Part shown: positions 5,191-5,423 of the stretch, in pieces
Position numbering within the stretch: the stretch's first letter is position 1
How the letters are laid out: every line of letters begins with the position of its first letter
Assembly (NCBI GenBank): GCA_964623925.1
Contig: CAZUVT010000123.1
Span: 1-5,423, forward strand
Direction of reading: 5' to 3'
From: CATJXY01 sp964623925
Lineage (GTDB): Bacteria > Bacillota_I > Bacilli_A > Erysipelotrichales > Erysipelotrichaceae
DNA: 5,423 nucleotides
The notes under the pieces: model-generated
Told to the model about the DNA's origin: nothing
The model's database searches: none
Seen by the model: the letters and a program-made list of their open reading frames with translations, nothing else
Position numbers and translations under genes: made by a program

Positions 5191-5423
5191 ATGGCAAAAG
5201 AGAAATTTGACAGATCGAAAACCCATGTTAACATTGGTACAATCGGACATGTTGACCATGGTAAAACAACTTTGACAGCTGCTATCACAAAAACATTGGC
5301 TGACAAGGGTATGGCTGAATTCAGAGCTTACGATCAGATCGACGGTGCACCGGAAGAAAAGGCTCGTGGTATCACGATCAATACTGCACACGTTGAATAT
5401 CAGACAGCAACACGTCACTATGC
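5191..5423 (+). CDS. tuf: elongation factor Tu, N-terminal fragment (3' end outside window)
   Basis: EF-Tu is the GTPase that delivers aminoacyl-tRNA to the ribosomal A site. The window holds 77 full codons of a protein normally near 395 residues. Visible are the N-terminal MAKEKFDRSKTHVNIGTIGH, the P-loop GHVDHGKT at 19-26 with K25 and T26, and AYDQIDGAPEEKARGITI ending at 63. In the last of these, T62 is the switch I threonine that coordinates Mg2+. The frame stops before the DCPGH motif. AGGAGG at 5175-5180 lies ten nt before the ATG. Its place directly after fusA is the standard str order, with an additional likely promoter in the gap. Confidence 0.97.
   Translation, partial: MAKEKFDRSKTHVNIGTIGHVDHGKTTLTAAITKTLADKGMAEFRAYDQIDGAPEEKARGITINTAHVEYQTATRHY

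Overview
The window comes from a low-to-moderate GC Gram-positive bacterium (Bacillota). Four features point there: a Firmicutes-type S12 with the inserted segment between its N-terminal tail and the PQKRGVC motif, strong AAAGGAG-type ribosome binding sites, sigma-A-like promoters, and the EF-G/EF-Tu sequences. The proteins look compatible with an Erysipelotrichia-like lineage, but that is an impression and not a demonstrated placement. The region is mostly ordinary chromosomal core. I see no mobile element, CRISPR array, defence system or phage gene.

Layout. At 1-193 is the C-terminal end of a GNAT-family N-acetyltransferase. The gap at 194-373 holds a strong intrinsic terminator (311-355). 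It also holds a possible promoter (190-219) and a foldable stretch just upstream of the terminator, so together they could be a small RNA gene. At 374-1093 (minus strand) and 1209-1895 (plus strand) are two HAD-superfamily hydrolases, divergently transcribed from closely packed promoters in the 115-bp gap between them. At 1896-2094 is the control region of the str operon: A-tracts resembling an UP element, a near-consensus sigma-A promoter (TTGACT-N17-TATCAT), and a leader of about 115 nt with two perfect inverted repeats. From 2095 to the right edge run rpsL (S12), rpsG (S7), fusA (EF-G) and the first 77 codons of tuf (EF-Tu). The first three genes are packed with 22-24 nt gaps. An 83-nt gap before tuf carries what looks like an additional promoter.

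How the genes work together. rpsL, rpsG, fusA and tuf make two small-subunit ribosomal proteins and the two elongation GTPases, the classic str operon used for coordinated supply of translation machinery. The extra promoter before tuf fits the need for more EF-Tu than EF-G. The HAD enzymes and the acetyltransferase are accessory metabolic genes with no evident link to translation. Their position directly upstream means that rpoC and the L7Ae-like gene (ybxF in Bacillus subtilis) are not adjacent to rpsL here.

The items most worth a second look are the rpsL leader, where one hairpin arm could alternatively pair with the rpsL Shine-Dalgarno, and the candidate small RNA at about 226-355. Both rest on reading inverted repeats and promoter-like hexamers by eye. 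They are hypotheses, and nothing here is a clearly new biological system.
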